A stretch of DNA of 64,000 bases, taken from contig NZ_CP075189.1 in NCBI RefSeq assembly GCF_020510565.1, positions 124,001-188,000 of the forward strand. The letters are read 5' to 3'. Of this stretch, positions 8,028 to 19,079 are shown piece by piece. Position 1 is the first letter of the stretch; each line of letters opens with the position of its first letter. The position numbers and the translations under genes were made by a program. The notes beneath the pieces are model-generated. The model saw only the letters and a list, made by a program, of their open reading frames with translations. It made no database searches and was not told where the DNA came from. The DNA comes from Ferribacterium limneticum. GTDB lineage: Bacteria > Pseudomonadota > Gammaproteobacteria > Burkholderiales > Rhodocyclaceae.

Positions 8028-9031
8028 CGGGTGACGACGGTCGGCCGGTAGCCGAGCGCGGCGCGGATTTTTTCAGCCACCCGGTCGGCATCGCTCCGGC
8101 TGGCGTAGGGGCCAAGGTGCAGGCGATGAATGCCGCCACCCGGATTGACCCGCATGCTTTCGGTCAGCCAGTCGAGTTCGCGCAACAGGTGGTTTTTGAG
8201 GTTTTCTGCGTTGTCGGCGCTGGAGAAAGCGCCGAGTTGCAGGTAGATGCCTTTGGCTGCACTGGCGTCGCTGGTTGTGCCCGCCACGGGCAGCGTTTGC
8301 ATGGGTTGCTCCTCGAGCGCCATGCGCTTGGCCAGTTGCTCGATCTCGTCCTTTTCGGCGTTGCTGGCAACCCGCGGCGGCGGGGTCACCTGAGCGTAAG
8401 CGGTGCCGGCCAGCTCGCCGGGAATGATCGCCTCGACCTCGACCTGGCCGCTGCCGCCATTGATCAGGCCGAGCTTGTAGGCGGCGGTGTAGGACAGGTC
8501 GATGACGCGGTCGGCATGGAAGGGGCCGCGGTCGGTAACGCGGACGATCACCGACTTGCCGCTCTGCAGGCCGGTGACGCGGACATACGAGGGCAGGGCC
8601 AGCGTCGGGTGGGCGGCGGTCATGGCGAACATGTCGTAGGGCTCGCCGATCGAGGTCTTCTGGCCGTGGAATTTCTTGCCATACCAGCTGGCGATGCCGC
8701 GGGCCTTGTACGGCTTGAGGGCAGTGTTCGGGACGTATTCCTTGCCGAGCACGACGTAGGGTTTGGTTGCCGGCTTGTGCAGCGGTTCCCATTTTGGCTC
8801 GGCATCCGGGATGTCTTCCAGGCCGTCCGGGATGTCATCGGCCGGGCCGTCATCCTTGTAGAAACCGCCGCCGCGCTTGAGGACGGCGGTCGGCTTTCTG
8901 GTCGGCGTCGGCGATTTCAAATTTGGCTGTTTTTCCCGGTCGACCGTGGAATTCTGCAGCGGGGCGGGCGGCGTGCTGCCACAGGCGGCGAGCAGCAAGG
9001 CGAGCGTCAGCGGGGCCAGTAGCCGGGTCAT
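8024..9031 (-). CDS. rlpA: septal-ring lytic transglycosylase RlpA (lipoprotein, DPBB-SPOR)
   Basis: 335 residues. A lipoprotein signal ends LALLLAACGS. A double-psi beta barrel has GIASWYGKKFHGQKTSIGE and RVTDRGPFHADRVIDLSYTA. A C-terminal SPOR domain has IYLQLGAFSSADNAENLKN and GPYASRSDADRVAEKIR. RlpA cleaves denuded glycan strands at the septum. The start overlaps the mrdB stop by 4 bp, so this is the last gene of the rod-shape operon. A dispersed-repeat copy encodes STVDREKQPNLK in the low-complexity linker just after the lipobox cysteine. Confidence 0.93.
   Translation of the reverse strand: MTRLLAPLTLALLLAACGSTPPAPLQNSTVDREKQPNLKSPTPTRKPTAVLKRGGGFYKDDGPADDIPDGLEDIPDAEPKWEPLHKPATKPYVVLGKEYVPNTALKPYKARGIASWYGKKFHGQKTSIGEPYDMFAMTAAHPTLALPSYVRVTGLQSGKSVIVRVTDRGPFHADRVIDLSYTAAYKLGLINGGSGQVEVEAIIPGELAGTAYAQVTPPPRVASNAEKDEIEQLAKRMALEEQPMQTLPVAGTTSDASAAKGIYLQLGAFSSADNAENLKNHLLRELDWLTESMRVNPGGGIHRLHLGPYASRSDADRVAEKIRAALGYRPTVVTR
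8913..8953 (+). repeat. dispersed GTTGACCG repeat, copy 3 (in rlpA linker)
   Basis: The arm GATTTCAAATTTGGC, a T-rich tract, and the core CCCGGTCGACCGTGGAATTC. The rlpA gene reads the opposite strand as STVDREKQPNLK. Confidence 0.75.
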
Positions 9032-10140
9032 TTTTTGACCAGCATGCGGTGGGTGTGGATCGACATCAGCATGCCGATTCCGAGGAACAGGATGACCATC
9101 GCCGTACCGCCATAGCTCATGAAAGGCAGCGGTACGCCGACGACGGGCAGGATGCCGCTGACCATACCCATGTTGATGAAGGCGTAGGTGAAGAAGCCGA
9201 GCGTGATGGCGCCGGCGAGCAGGCGCGAGAACAGCGTCGGGGCGCCGGAAGCGATCATCAGGCCGCGCCCGATGAGCAGCGTATACAGGAAAAGCAGGAG
9301 GGCATTGCCGAGCAGGCCCCACTCCTCGGAATAGACGGCGAAGATGAAGTCAGTGTGCTTTTCCGGGATGAATTCGAGGTGGGTCTGCGTGCCGTTCAGG
9401 TAGCCCTTGCCAAAGGTGCCGCCGGAGCCGATGGCGATGGTTGACTGGATGATGTGGTAGCCCGAGCCAAGCGGATCGGTGGTCGGGTCGATGAGAGTCA
9501 GGATGCGCTTTTGCTGGTAGTCGTGCATCATGCCCCAGAGAATCGGTGCGGCGGAGCCAGCGGCGACGAGCAAGCCGGCAATGACCTTCCACGGCAGACC
9601 GGCGAAGAAAATGACGTAGAAACCGGCTGAGCCGACGAGCAGCGCGGTGCCGAGGTCAGGTTGCTTGGCGATCAGGGCAAACGGGATGAATAGCAGCAGC
9701 GCGGCAATGAAGTAATGCTTGAGCCGGAGGGTCGCCTCGTATTTCTGGAAATACCAGGCGAGCATGAGCGGCATGGCGATCTTCATGATCTCGGACGGCT
9801 GGATACGCGTGAAACCGAGTGACAGCCAGCGCTTGGCGCCATTGACCTTGATCCCGAACAGGAAGACGGCAATGAGCAGGATGATGCCAAAAATATAGAG
9901 CGGGATGGCGAAATTCATGAGCTTCTGCGGCGGCAGGCGCGAGACAAACCACATGACGAGCATGGCGATGCCCATGTTTCCCGCCTGGGAGAGCATGCGG
10001 TGGTTGCTGTCCCAGGTCGCTGAATTGACCGTAGCCAGGCCAACGCCCATGATCGCCAGCGTGATGAAAAAGAGCGGGAAATCTATGTGGGCGATCAATT
10101 GCTGCCAGGCGCGACGAAGGGTGCCAACGATGTCAATCAT
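9028..10140 (-). CDS. mrdB: rod-shape SEDS glycosyltransferase RodA
   Basis: A 370-residue polytopic inner-membrane protein of the SEDS family that polymerises lipid II with PBP2 for sidewall growth. Visible motifs are GAKRWLSLGFTRIQPSEIMKIAMPLMLAWYF, KQPDLGTALLV, GYHIIQSTIAIGSGG.FGKG and the C-terminal PLPFMSYGGTAM. About ten membrane segments are evident. It overlaps mrdA upstream and rlpA downstream by 4 nt each, indicating translational coupling. Confidence 0.96.
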   Translation of the reverse strand: MIDIVGTLRRAWQQLIAHIDFPLFFITLAIMGVGLATVNSATWDSNHRMLSQAGNMGIAMLVMWFVSRLPPQKLMNFAIPLYIFGIILLIAVFLFGIKVNGAKRWLSLGFTRIQPSEIMKIAMPLMLAWYFQKYEATLRLKHYFIAALLLFIPFALIAKQPDLGTALLVGSAGFYVIFFAGLPWKVIAGLLVAAGSAAPILWGMMHDYQQKRILTLIDPTTDPLGSGYHIIQSTIAIGSGGTFGKGYLNGTQTHLEFIPEKHTDFIFAVYSEEWGLLGNALLLFLYTLLIGRGLMIASGAPTLFSRLLAGAITLGFFTYAFINMGMVSGILPVVGVPLPFMSYGGTAMVILFLGIGMLMSIHTHRMLVKK

Positions 10141-12047
10141 TCTTCGTGATCCTCCTCGATGGCCGCCGGGTCTTCCGGTGCAGCACCACCCGGCAGCTTG
10201 CCGAGCAGGTAGTAATCGATGACCATGCGGGCGATCGGGGCTGCCGATTGGGCACCGAAGCCACCATTCTCAACAAGCACGGCGAGGGCGATCTTGGGGT
10301 TGTCTGCCGGGGCGTAGGCGATGAACAGGGCGTGGTCGCGCAACTCCTTCTTGGTGCTGTGCTCCTTGTACTGCGCGCCCTTGAGCGAGAAAACCTGCGC
10401 CGTCCCGGTCTTGCCGGCGGCCTCGTAGGGGGCGCCGGCAAAAGCACGGGCACCGGTACCTTCCTTGTTGACGCCAACCATGGCCCGACGGATCACATCG
10501 ACATTGCTTTGCTTCAACTGCAGGTCACGGATGGGCTTTGGCTCAACCGGACGTTTTTCGCCGGTCTTGGTGTCGACCAGGTGGCGCACGAGGTGCGGCC
10601 GGAACATCACGCCATTGTTGGCAACTGTCGCCGTGGCCTGGGCCAGCTGAATCGGTGTGTAGGCGTTGTAACCCTGGCCGATGCCAATCGAGATCGTCTC
10701 GCCGGCATACCATTTTTGCTGCTCGGGCTTCTTGAAACGCTGTTTCTTCCACTCCTGCGACGGCAGAACCCCCTTCGATTCGCCAGAATCATCCTTGCCG
10801 AGATCGACCCCCGTACGCTGGCCGAGGCCCAGCGAGCCCATGAACTTGGAGATATTGTCGATCCCCATATCGTTGGCCAGCATGTAGTAATAGGTATCGC
10901 AGGAATGGACGATGGACTTGTACATGTCCACGCTGCCGTGGCCGCCCTTCTTGTCGTCGCGAAAAGTGTGGTTGCCGAAGGTGAAGTAGCCGGGATCGCT
11001 GATCGCCTGGTTGGGTGTACGTTTGCCCATTTCCAGGGCGGCCAGCGCCATGAAGGGCTTGAAGGTCGAACCTGGCGGATAGGCGCCATTGATCGCCCGG
11101 TTGACCATCGGCTTGTCCGGATGCTCGTTGAGTTCCTTCCAGTTGTCGGGTGTGATGCCGTCGACGAACAGGTTGGGATCGTAGGTTGGCGTCGAGACGA
11201 GGGCCAGGATGCCGCCGGTCTGCGGATCGATGGCGACGAGCGAACCCTTGCGGTCGCCGAAAGCTTGCTCGGTAATCTGCTGTAGCTTGGAGTCCAGGGT
11301 CAGCGCCAGATTGTTGCCGGACACCGGCGGAATTCGCTTGAGGCTGCGCAGGGCGCGGCCACCGGCATCGATCTCGACTTCCTCGTAGCCTGTCTCACCG
11401 TGCAGTTCGAATTCGTAATGCTGTTCGAGGCCGGTCTTGCCAACGTGATCGGTCCCCTTGTAGTTGGCCTGGCGCTCCGATTCCTCGATCCATTTCAGGT
11501 CGCGTTCGGTGATGCGGCCAATATAGCCAATGGCGTGCGAGGCGATAGCCCCCAGCGGATACTGGCGGAACAGCCGCGCCTTGACCTCGACACCGGGGAA
11601 ACGATAACGGTGTGCAGCAAACTTGGCGACCTCGGCATCGCTCAGGCGGGTGCGAATCGGGATCGATTCGAAATTCTTTGCCTCGTCGAGGAGGCGTTTG
11701 AAGCGCTTGCGATCCTTGGGCTGAATGTCGATAACTTCGGCCAGCGCATCGATGGTGGCTTCCAGTTGCCCGGTCTGGGAGGGCGTTATTTCAAGCGTGA
11801 AGGCCGAATAATTGTGGGCCAGCACGACCCCGTTGCGATCGGTGATGACGCCCCGGTTGGGGACGATGGGGATCAGCGCGATGCGATTGTCTTCGGCCCG
11901 GGTCTGGTAAAAATCATGCTGGATGACCTGCAGCCAGACAAAGCGGCCAAGCAGCACGCCAAAGGCGAGCAGCACGAATATCGCGGCAAAGCCGAGGCGG
12001 AAGCGAAAACGATCAACATCGGCTTCCGGATTGGTGAAATGGGACAC
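10137..12047 (-). CDS. mrdA: penicillin-binding protein 2
   Basis: 636 residues. One N-terminal membrane anchor (FAAIFVLLAFGVLLGRFVWL) is followed by the PBP dimerisation domain and a transpeptidase domain with active-site PPGSTFKP (SxxK), HSCDTYYY (SxN-equivalent region) and AAGKTGTAQ (KTG). It cross-links peptidoglycan during elongation with RodA, MreC and MreD. It sits between mreD and mrdB in the operon, and its length is normal for PBP2. Confidence 0.96.
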   Translation of the reverse strand: MSHFTNPEADVDRFRFRLGFAAIFVLLAFGVLLGRFVWLQVIQHDFYQTRAEDNRIALIPIVPNRGVITDRNGVVLAHNYSAFTLEITPSQTGQLEATIDALAEVIDIQPKDRKRFKRLLDEAKNFESIPIRTRLSDAEVAKFAAHRYRFPGVEVKARLFRQYPLGAIASHAIGYIGRITERDLKWIEESERQANYKGTDHVGKTGLEQHYEFELHGETGYEEVEIDAGGRALRSLKRIPPVSGNNLALTLDSKLQQITEQAFGDRKGSLVAIDPQTGGILALVSTPTYDPNLFVDGITPDNWKELNEHPDKPMVNRAINGAYPPGSTFKPFMALAALEMGKRTPNQAISDPGYFTFGNHTFRDDKKGGHGSVDMYKSIVHSCDTYYYMLANDMGIDNISKFMGSLGLGQRTGVDLGKDDSGESKGVLPSQEWKKQRFKKPEQQKWYAGETISIGIGQGYNAYTPIQLAQATATVANNGVMFRPHLVRHLVDTKTGEKRPVEPKPIRDLQLKQSNVDVIRRAMVGVNKEGTGARAFAGAPYEAAGKTGTAQVFSLKGAQYKEHSTKKELRDHALFIAYAPADNPKIALAVLVENGGFGAQSAAPIARMVIDYYLLGKLPGGAAPEDPAAIEEDHEE

Positions 12048-12065
12048 GTACTGCTTGCCTCGGTC

Positions 12066-12587
12066 TTAAATCGGGCGATTGGGGTCCTGCTCGACCGGCC
12101 GGTATTGGGGCAGGAGCAGGATGAAAGTCGCCGGAATCCAGAGCACGGTAGCCACAACGGGGCCGATGAAGTAGCCCCAGCCGGGAAAATCGGCGCCGAC
12201 AGCGAGGCGCATCAGGGCCTGGAAAATTTGTGTCGCCAAAAGCAGCGGAAGCACCTGCAAGGCCTGCTGAATCAGCGGGAACCACAGGATGCGCCGGGAC
12301 AGCGCTGCTGCGGTGTAGGCGAGCAGCACGTAGGCGAAACAGTGCTGGCCGAGGACGGCACCATCGGCGACATCCATGAGCAGGCCGAGGACAAAGGCCC
12401 AGCCCATGCCGACGCGGCGGAACTCACGAATGCACCAGAAGCACAGGACCAGCGCTACCCAGTCGGGAACGCCCGGCCAGTGAGCCGTCGGCAGAAAATT
12501 GAGGATGACGGCGCCGATCAGGCTGAAAAAAATGAACCAGGGCTGAACCGGTTGCAGGATGCGCGAAGAGGAAAAAGTCGGTTGCAT
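12066..12587 (-). CDS. mreD: rod shape-determining protein MreD
   Basis: A 173-residue integral membrane protein with about five hydrophobic helices and the MreD motif GMGWAFVLGLLMDVADGAVLGQH. It is part of the elongasome with MreC. It overlaps the mreC stop by 1 nt, and is followed by mrdA after 18 bp. Confidence 0.93.
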   Translation of the reverse strand: MQPTFSSSRILQPVQPWFIFFSLIGAVILNFLPTAHWPGVPDWVALVLCFWCIREFRRVGMGWAFVLGLLMDVADGAVLGQHCFAYVLLAYTAAALSRRILWFPLIQQALQVLPLLLATQIFQALMRLAVGADFPGWGYFIGPVVATVLWIPATFILLLPQYRPVEQDPNRPI

Positions 12588-13525
12588 CAGTTTCCTTTGC
12601 CCATGGTTTTCTTCTTCTTGCCACCCAGGCTGGGTTTGTCGCTGCTACCGGGGCGGCCGGTCGATTCGGGCGGGGCTGGCGGCAAGGGCTGGCGGGGGTC
12701 GAGGACCATGACCTCGCCGAAATTTTCGACACCGGCGATCGGCACGCAGAAAATGCGGGCAAATGAATAGGCGCTGTCGCGTTCAATATTGACGATCTTG
12801 GCGACCGGGAAGCCCGGCAGGTAAACACCGTCGAGGCCCGAGGTGACGAGTATGTCGCCGATCTGGATGTCGGCGTTGGCCGGCATGTAGCGCAGTTCGA
12901 GCTGGCCGTTGCCGAGCCCGAAAACGACCGAGCGCTGGCCGCTGCGCACGACCTGGACCGGGACGACCTGATCCTTGTCGGTGATCAGCGTGATTTCGGC
13001 CGAGAACGGGAATACGCGGGTGACCTGGCCGACGACACCGGTTTCGTCGATGGCCGGCTGTCCGGCGACGATGCCGGCCTGCTGGCCCTTGTCTACGATG
13101 ATCTTGCGCGAGAACGGGTCGCGCGCCGTGTATAGGATCTGCGTTACCTGACCGTTGGCTTTCTCGCGTTCCTTGACCGACAGCAGTTTGCGCAGCCGTT
13201 CATTTTCGGCTTCGAGCTGGGCCAGGCGCTGCAGGTTGGGGGCGGTGCTGAGCTGGGCATGCTTGAGCTCATTGTTTTCGTGTTGCAGCCCGCGCATGCC
13301 TTGCAGATAGCTGGCGGCATAGTCGACCAGGCTGCCCGGCGTCTGGGCAACGCGCTGGACCGGGTCTACAACCAGCGCGATGCTCTGGCGCAGCAGCTCA
13401 AGGCTCTGGAAGCGCAGGTCGACGACAAAGATCGCCAGCGAAACGGCGATGTAGAAAGTCAGAAGGGCCAGCGGCGCTGGCCCTTGCTTGAAGAACGGTG
13501 GCGGTGCGTGGTCGATGCCGGCCAT
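12587..13525 (-). CDS. mreC: rod shape-determining protein MreC
   Basis: 312 residues. An N-terminal cytoplasmic stub is followed by a membrane helix (LALLTFYIAVSLAIFVV), a coiled coil rich in Leu/Glu (ENNELKHAQ...QLEAENERLRKLL), and two beta-barrel subdomains with GVVGQVTRVFPFSAEITLITD and GDILVTSGLDGVYLPGFPVAKI. The C-terminal tail is Pro- and Lys-rich. It is a periplasmic scaffold linking MreB to PBP2. Confidence 0.95.
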   Translation of the reverse strand: MAGIDHAPPPFFKQGPAPLALLTFYIAVSLAIFVVDLRFQSLELLRQSIALVVDPVQRVAQTPGSLVDYAASYLQGMRGLQHENNELKHAQLSTAPNLQRLAQLEAENERLRKLLSVKEREKANGQVTQILYTARDPFSRKIIVDKGQQAGIVAGQPAIDETGVVGQVTRVFPFSAEITLITDKDQVVPVQVVRSGQRSVVFGLGNGQLELRYMPANADIQIGDILVTSGLDGVYLPGFPVAKIVNIERDSAYSFARIFCVPIAGVENFGEVMVLDPRQPLPPAPPESTGRPGSSDKPSLGGKKKKTMGKGN

Positions 13526-13555
13526 CGCTTAAGCCTGTCGTGCTGCGGTCAACGG

Positions 13556-14635
<1,080 letters not shown>

Positions 14636-14700
14636 TTATGATACCTTATAACGCTTTCCATTTTAAGACTTTGTGCGCTGCAATAAAGTCTTCGGACCCC

Positions 14701-14988
14701 ATGTCGCTCACATTAGAACAGGTTAAACGCATCGCCCATCTCGCCCGAATCGAGATCAGCGATGCCGAAGCGCTGACCACCCAGGGTCACCTCAATGGCA
14801 TCTTCCAGTTGATCGAGGAGATGCAGGCTGTCGATACCCGTGGCGTCGAACCGATGGCCCATGCTCAGGATGTCAGCCAGCGCTTGCGCGAGGATGCGGT
14901 CACGGAAGGCGATCGTCGTGCCGCCTATCAGGCCGTTGCCCCGGACGTCGAAGCCGGACTCTATCTCGTGCCGAAGGTGATCGAATGA
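14701..14988 (+). CDS. gatC: Asp/Glu-tRNA amidotransferase subunit C
   Basis: 95 residues with the GatC pattern [19 protein letters not shown] and ending [10 protein letters not shown]...[10 protein letters not shown]. It stabilises the GatAB complex that converts Asp-tRNA(Asn) and Glu-tRNA(Gln) to the amides. The ATG at 14701 is chosen over an upstream in-frame ATG because the family begins here. It overlaps gatA by 4 nt. Confidence 0.95.
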   Translation: MSLTLEQVKRIAHLARIEISDAEALTTQGHLNGIFQLIEEMQAVDTRGVEPMAHAQDVSQRLREDAVTEGDRRAAYQAVAPDVEAGLYLVPKVIE

Positions 14989-16439
14989 TCAATAAAAGCC
15001 TGAAGCAGCTATCGCAGGCGCTGGCCGCGAAGCAGATTTCCAGTGTCGAACTGTCGTCGCTCTTTCTTGACCGCATCGAGCGCCTGAATCCGACGCTCAA
15101 CGCCTTTGTCACGGTCGACCGGGAAAAAAGCCTGAAAATGGCATTGGCTGCCGATGCCCGTATCGCTGCCGGTACTGCCGGCCCGCTGACCGGCATTCCG
15201 ATCGCCCAAAAGGACATCTTTTGCGCCGAGGGCTGGACGACGACCTGCGGCTCGAAAATGCTGGCCAATTTCGTCTCGCCCTACGACGCGACGGTCATTC
15301 ACAAAATGCACGCCGAAGCCGGACTGGTCTCGCTCGGCAAGACGAACATGGATGAATTCGCCATGGGCTCGTCGAATGAAACTTCGTTCTTCGGACCGGT
15401 GCGTAATCCGTGGGATACCAGCCGCGTTCCCGGCGGCTCTTCCGGCGGTTCGGCGGCAGCGGTTGCCGCCCGTTTGGCGCCCGCAGCAACCGGCACAGAC
15501 ACCGGTGGCTCGATCCGCCAGCCGGCCGCGCTGTGCAATCTGACCGGTCTGAAGCCGACTTACGGTGTGGTGTCCCGTTACGGCATGATTGCCTTTGCCT
15601 CGTCGCTCGACCAGGGCGGCCCGATGGCAGCCGGTGCTGAAGATTGCGCCCTGCTGCTCAACACCATGGTCGGTTTCGACGAGCGCGATTCAACCTCGCT
15701 GGATCGCCCGGTTGAGGATTACACCCGCGATCTGGAAAAGCCACTGAACGGTCTGCGTATTGGCCTGCCCAAAGAATTCTTCGGCGAAGGCTGCGATGCC
15801 GAAGTGATGGCTGCCGTGCGCGCCGCGATTGCCGAATACGAGAAGCTCGGTGCGACGACGGTTGAAGTCTCGCTGCCCAACTCGCATTTGTCGGTGCCGG
15901 CCTATTACGTTATCGCGCCGGCCGAAGCCAGTTCCAACCTGTCGCGCTTCGATGGCGCCCGTTACGGTTATCGCGCCCCCGAGTACGACAACCTCGAGCA
16001 GATGTACGAAAAGACCCGCGCCCAGGGCTTCGGTGCCGAAGTCAAACGGCGCATCATGATTGGCGCTTATGTGCTGTCGCACGGCTATTACGATGCTTAT
16101 TACCTGCAGGCGCAGCGCATCCGTCGCCTGATCGCCAACGATTTCGTCGAAGCCTTCAAGTCCTGTGACGTGATCATGGGCCCGACCTCGCCGTCGACCG
16201 CTTTCAAGCTCGGTGAGAAGGCGGCCGATCCGGTCCAGATGTACCTCTCGGACATCTACACGATTGCCGTCAATCTGGCCGGTCTGCCCGGCATGTCGAT
16301 TCCCTGTGGCTTTGTCGGCGGCTTGCCGGTTGGCCTGCAGTTGATCGGCAACTATTTTGCCGAAGGGCAATTGCTCAACGTGGCCCACCGTTATCAGCAG
16401 GCAACCGACTGGCATCAGCGCCGGGCGGCCATCGAATAG
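14985..16439 (+). CDS. gatA: Asp/Glu-tRNA amidotransferase subunit A
   Basis: A 484-residue amidase-signature enzyme. Catalytic Lys is in PIAQKDIF, cis-Ser and nucleophile Ser in the glycine/serine-rich [14 protein letters not shown] and [12 protein letters not shown]. It releases ammonia from glutamine for GatB. A repeat-like segment encodes [12 protein letters not shown] at residues ~43-53, a region that is variable in length and sequence among GatA proteins. Confidence 0.97.
   Translation: MINKSLKQLSQALAAKQISSVELSSLFLDRIERLNPTLNAFVTVDREKSLKMALAADARIAAGTAGPLTGIPIAQKDIFCAEGWTTTCGSKMLANFVSPYDATVIHKMHAEAGLVSLGKTNMDEFAMGSSNETSFFGPVRNPWDTSRVPGGSSGGSAAAVAARLAPAATGTDTGGSIRQPAALCNLTGLKPTYGVVSRYGMIAFASSLDQGGPMAAGAEDCALLLNTMVGFDERDSTSLDRPVEDYTRDLEKPLNGLRIGLPKEFFGEGCDAEVMAAVRAAIAEYEKLGATTVEVSLPNSHLSVPAYYVIAPAEASSNLSRFDGARYGYRAPEYDNLEQMYEKTRAQGFGAEVKRRIMIGAYVLSHGYYDAYYLQAQRIRRLIANDFVEAFKSCDVIMGPTSPSTAFKLGEKAADPVQMYLSDIYTIAVNLAGLPGMSIPCGFVGGLPVGLQLIGNYFAEGQLLNVAHRYQQATDWHQRRAAIE
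15108..15143 (-). repeat. dispersed GTTGACCG repeat, copy 4 (in gatA)
   Basis: GTCACGGTCGACCGGGAAAA on the plus strand, followed by an A/T tract ending CTGAAAATGGC. This is a degenerate copy in frame as TVDREK; chance similarity is possible. Confidence 0.5.
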
Positions 16440-16441
16440 GC

Positions 16442-16975
16442 ATGTGGCGGCGTTTGCTGCTTGTTGTCGTTCTGGCAGCGGCCGGTTGTGCCGAGGTCGA
16501 GAAGCAGCCGGAAATCGTTGCCGCCGAAGAGCCTGTGGTCGACAAGTCGGCGACTGAAAGCAAAGAACCGAAGTTCAAGAACTCGACGCTCAAGTATCTG
16601 GCCAATCGCAACCTCAAGCCGCAGCCGACGCGGCCGCTCAATGTCCGCTCGCGCTGTACGCACCGAGATGCCATCGGGACCCAGACGCGGCTCGACCTGC
16701 TGGTCAAGGAAGCCCAGGTCAAGACCTTCGTCGCCCAGGTCAGCATGAAGGGTCACGGCACCTGCCGCTTTGACCTTGCCGACTTCGAGCAGGTCGAAAA
16801 AATGCCGCAAGCCCTGCTGCGCCACAAGAAACAGTCGGATTGCCTGGTTCGCATGTGGGAGCAGGGGCCGAAAGTAACGATTGCATTCAACAGTTGTCCC
16901 AAGTCCTGCGATGGGCAGGCCTTCGACTATCTCTGGCCGATCATGGTCGAGGCGAAGAGCGGGCAGTGTTTCTGA
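16442..16975 (+). CDS. predicted lipoprotein between gatA and gatB
   Basis: A 177-residue protein of unknown function starting 2 bp after gatA. The signal peptide [12 protein letters not shown] has a lipobox and +2 Ala, so it probably goes to the outer membrane. A charged linker follows, then a Cys-rich domain ([32 protein letters not shown]) with seven cysteines beyond the lipidated one. Co-transcription with gatCAB is implied by spacing, but no role in tRNA amidation is suggested by a periplasmic lipoprotein. I recognise no family. Confidence 0.8.
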   Translation: MWRRLLLVVVLAAAGCAEVEKQPEIVAAEEPVVDKSATESKEPKFKNSTLKYLANRNLKPQPTRPLNVRSRCTHRDAIGTQTRLDLLVKEAQVKTFVAQVSMKGHGTCRFDLADFEQVEKMPQALLRHKKQSDCLVRMWEQGPKVTIAFNSCPKSCDGQAFDYLWPIMVEAKSGQCF

Positions 16976-16988
16976 AACGGATGAAGCT

Positions 16989-18443
16989 ATGAAACAGTGG
17001 GAAGTGGTAATCGGCATCGAGACGCACGCGCAACTGGCGACGGTTTCGAAGATTTTCTCAGGCGCCTCGACGGCTTTCGGCGCTGAGCCGAATACCCAGG
17101 CTTGCGCGGTCGACTTGGCCTTGCCGGGCGTTTTGCCGGTGCTCAACAAGAAGGCGGTCGAGTGCGCCATTCGCTTCGGCCTGGCCATTGGCGCCGAAGT
17201 CGCCCAGAAATCGGTTTTCGCCCGCAAAAACTATTTTTATCCGGACCTGCCCAAGGGCTACCAGATCAGCCAGATGGACCTGCCGGTTGTCGTCGGCGGC
17301 AACATCACGGTGCAGGTCGGCCAGGGCGACAAGGCTTACGAGAAGGTTGTTCGCCTGACGCGCGCCCACCTCGAAGAAGATGCCGGCAAATCGTTGCATG
17401 AAGACTTCCAGGGCAAGTCGGGCATCGACCTCAACCGGGCCGGCACGCCGCTGCTCGAAATCGTTTCCGAGCCCGACATGCGCTCGTCCGACGAGGCCGT
17501 CGCCTACGCCAAGTCGTTGCACGCGCTGGTCCAGTGGATTGGCATCTGCGACGGCAACATGCAGGAAGGTTCTTTCCGCTGCGACGCCAACGTTTCGGTG
17601 CGGCCGAAAGGTCAGGCCGAGTTCGGCACCCGGCGCGAAATCAAGAACCTCAACTCTTTCCGTTTCCTCAAGGAAGCCATCGACTTCGAAGTCCAGTGGC
17701 AGATCAACGAAATCGAAGAAGGCCGCAGGATTCAGCAGGCCACGGTGCTGTTCGACCCGGATAGCGGTGAAACCCGCATGATGCGCAGCAAGGAAGACGC
17801 GCACGATTACCGTTATTTCCCTGACCCTGACTTGTTGCCACTGGTTATTTCGAGCGAATGGATTGCTCGCGTTCAGAGCGAACTGCCGGAATTGCCGGTC
17901 CAGATGCGTGAGCGCTTCATCAGCGAATTCGGACTGTCGAATTACGATGCGACGGCGCTGACAGCAAATTCCGAAATTGCCGCTTTTTTCCAGTTGACCG
18001 TGGGAATCGCCGGGAAGCAGAACGCCAAGCCCTGCGCCAACTGGGTCATGGTCGATCTGGCTGCCCGCCTCAACAAGGATGGCAAGGAAATCGCCGAATC
18101 GCCGGTGTCGGCCGCCCAACTGGCCGGCTTGATCCTGCGCATCGCCGACAACACCATCTCCAACAACATCGCCAAGAAAGTTTTTGAGGCCCTGTGGAAT
18201 GGCGAGGGGACGACGGCTGACGAAGTCATCGACAAACAGGGGCTCAAGCAGATCACCGACAGCGGCGCCATCGAGTCACTGGTTGATGAAGTGCTGGCGG
18301 CCAATCCGGCCAATGTTGCCGAGTTCAAGGCCGGCAAGGAGAAGGCCTTCAACGCCCTGGTCGGTCAGGTCATGAAAGCGGCCAAGGGCAAGGCTAATCC
18401 GCAGCAGGTCAATGACCTGCTCAAGCAGAAACTGGCGGGCTGA
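16989..18443 (+). CDS. gatB: Asp/Glu-tRNA amidotransferase subunit B
   Basis: 484 residues. The kinase-like catalytic core begins [13 protein letters not shown] and includes [34 protein letters not shown] and [15 protein letters not shown]-terminal GatB/YqeY helical domain ([18 protein letters not shown]) binds tRNA. The ATG at 16989 is preferred over an upstream frame overlapping the lipoprotein gene. A dispersed-repeat copy encodes [12 protein letters not shown] in the linker before the NWVMVDL segment, where homologues vary. Confidence 0.97.
   Translation: MKQWEVVIGIETHAQLATVSKIFSGASTAFGAEPNTQACAVDLALPGVLPVLNKKAVECAIRFGLAIGAEVAQKSVFARKNYFYPDLPKGYQISQMDLPVVVGGNITVQVGQGDKAYEKVVRLTRAHLEEDAGKSLHEDFQGKSGIDLNRAGTPLLEIVSEPDMRSSDEAVAYAKSLHALVQWIGICDGNMQEGSFRCDANVSVRPKGQAEFGTRREIKNLNSFRFLKEAIDFEVQWQINEIEEGRRIQQATVLFDPDSGETRMMRSKEDAHDYRYFPDPDLLPLVISSEWIARVQSELPELPVQMRERFISEFGLSNYDATALTANSEIAAFFQLTVGIAGKQNAKPCANWVMVDLAARLNKDGKEIAESPVSAAQLAGLILRIADNTISNNIAKKVFEALWNGEGTTADEVIDKQGLKQITDSGAIESLVDEVLAANPANVAEFKAGKEKAFNALVGQVMKAAKGKANPQQVNDLLKQKLAG
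17973..18008 (+). repeat. dispersed GTTGACCG repeat, copy 5 (in gatB)
   Basis: GAAATTGCCGC, a T6 tract, then the core CCAGTTGACCGTGGGAATC. It is read in frame as FFQLTVGI. Confidence 0.75.
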
Positions 18444-19079
18444 TCAGCGAGTTGGTGCGGGCGCGGCCGGCAATGGCCGGCGCGTCAGTTCAAAGTAGCG
18501 CTTGCGATCGGCATCGTACTTGGATTTGATGGCCTCGAAATCACGCTTCTTGATGTCGAGCAACTCCTGCTGGAGCTTTATCTCGTGGTCGAGGGCGCGT
18601 AAATCCCGTTCAAGATCAGGCGGCAAGGCCTTCTTTTTGTAGAACTCGGCCTCATTCTCGAATTTTTTGCGCTTGGTGCGCGCCTGGTCGATGCGTGTAA
18701 TCGTTGCCAGAATGGCCAGATTTACATCGGCCTCGGCCTTGCGCTGGGCCAGGTCGATATCTTCGGGCATCGCATAGGTGTCGAGCAGGGCCTGGTCGCG
18801 CCGGCGCTGTTCGCGACTGGCGTCTTCAAGCTGCTTGCGCCGCCGGTTTTCGAGAACCAGCTCGGCTTTTTGTTCTGGCGTCAGCGCCGCGCCAACTTCC
18901 TTGACAATGTTGCCGCCGCTGTCCAGAACGCGATAGGCGCGTCCGCGGCACTGCTCCGGCAACATGTCGCCGCAGACCCGGCGACCCGTGCTTGGATCAT
19001 GGCAGCAGTAAAACTCCCCCGCCGCCTGGGCTGTGCCAAGCGAAATCAACAACAGAGGGGGGAGGAGCAGTTTACGCAT
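18444..19079 (-). CDS. secreted coiled-coil protein of unknown function
   Basis: 211 residues with a clear Sec signal peptide ([20 protein letters not shown]). A short Cys-rich head ([21 protein letters not shown]) resembles DUF4124-like modules. A long highly charged helical region ([34 protein letters not shown]) is likely a coiled coil, with a Pro/Ala tail. Its stop abuts the gatB stop, and its start overlaps the pyrE stop by 8 nt, so it is co-transcribed with pyrE. It is probably periplasmic. Function unknown. Confidence 0.8.
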   Translation of the reverse strand: MRKLLLPPLLLISLGTAQAAGEFYCCHDPSTGRRVCGDMLPEQCRGRAYRVLDSGGNIVKEVGAALTPEQKAELVLENRRRKQLEDASREQRRRDQALLDTYAMPEDIDLAQRKAEADVNLAILATITRIDQARTKRKKFENEAEFYKKKALPPDLERDLRALDHEIKLQQELLDIKKRDFEAIKSKYDADRKRYFELTRRPLPAAPAPTR

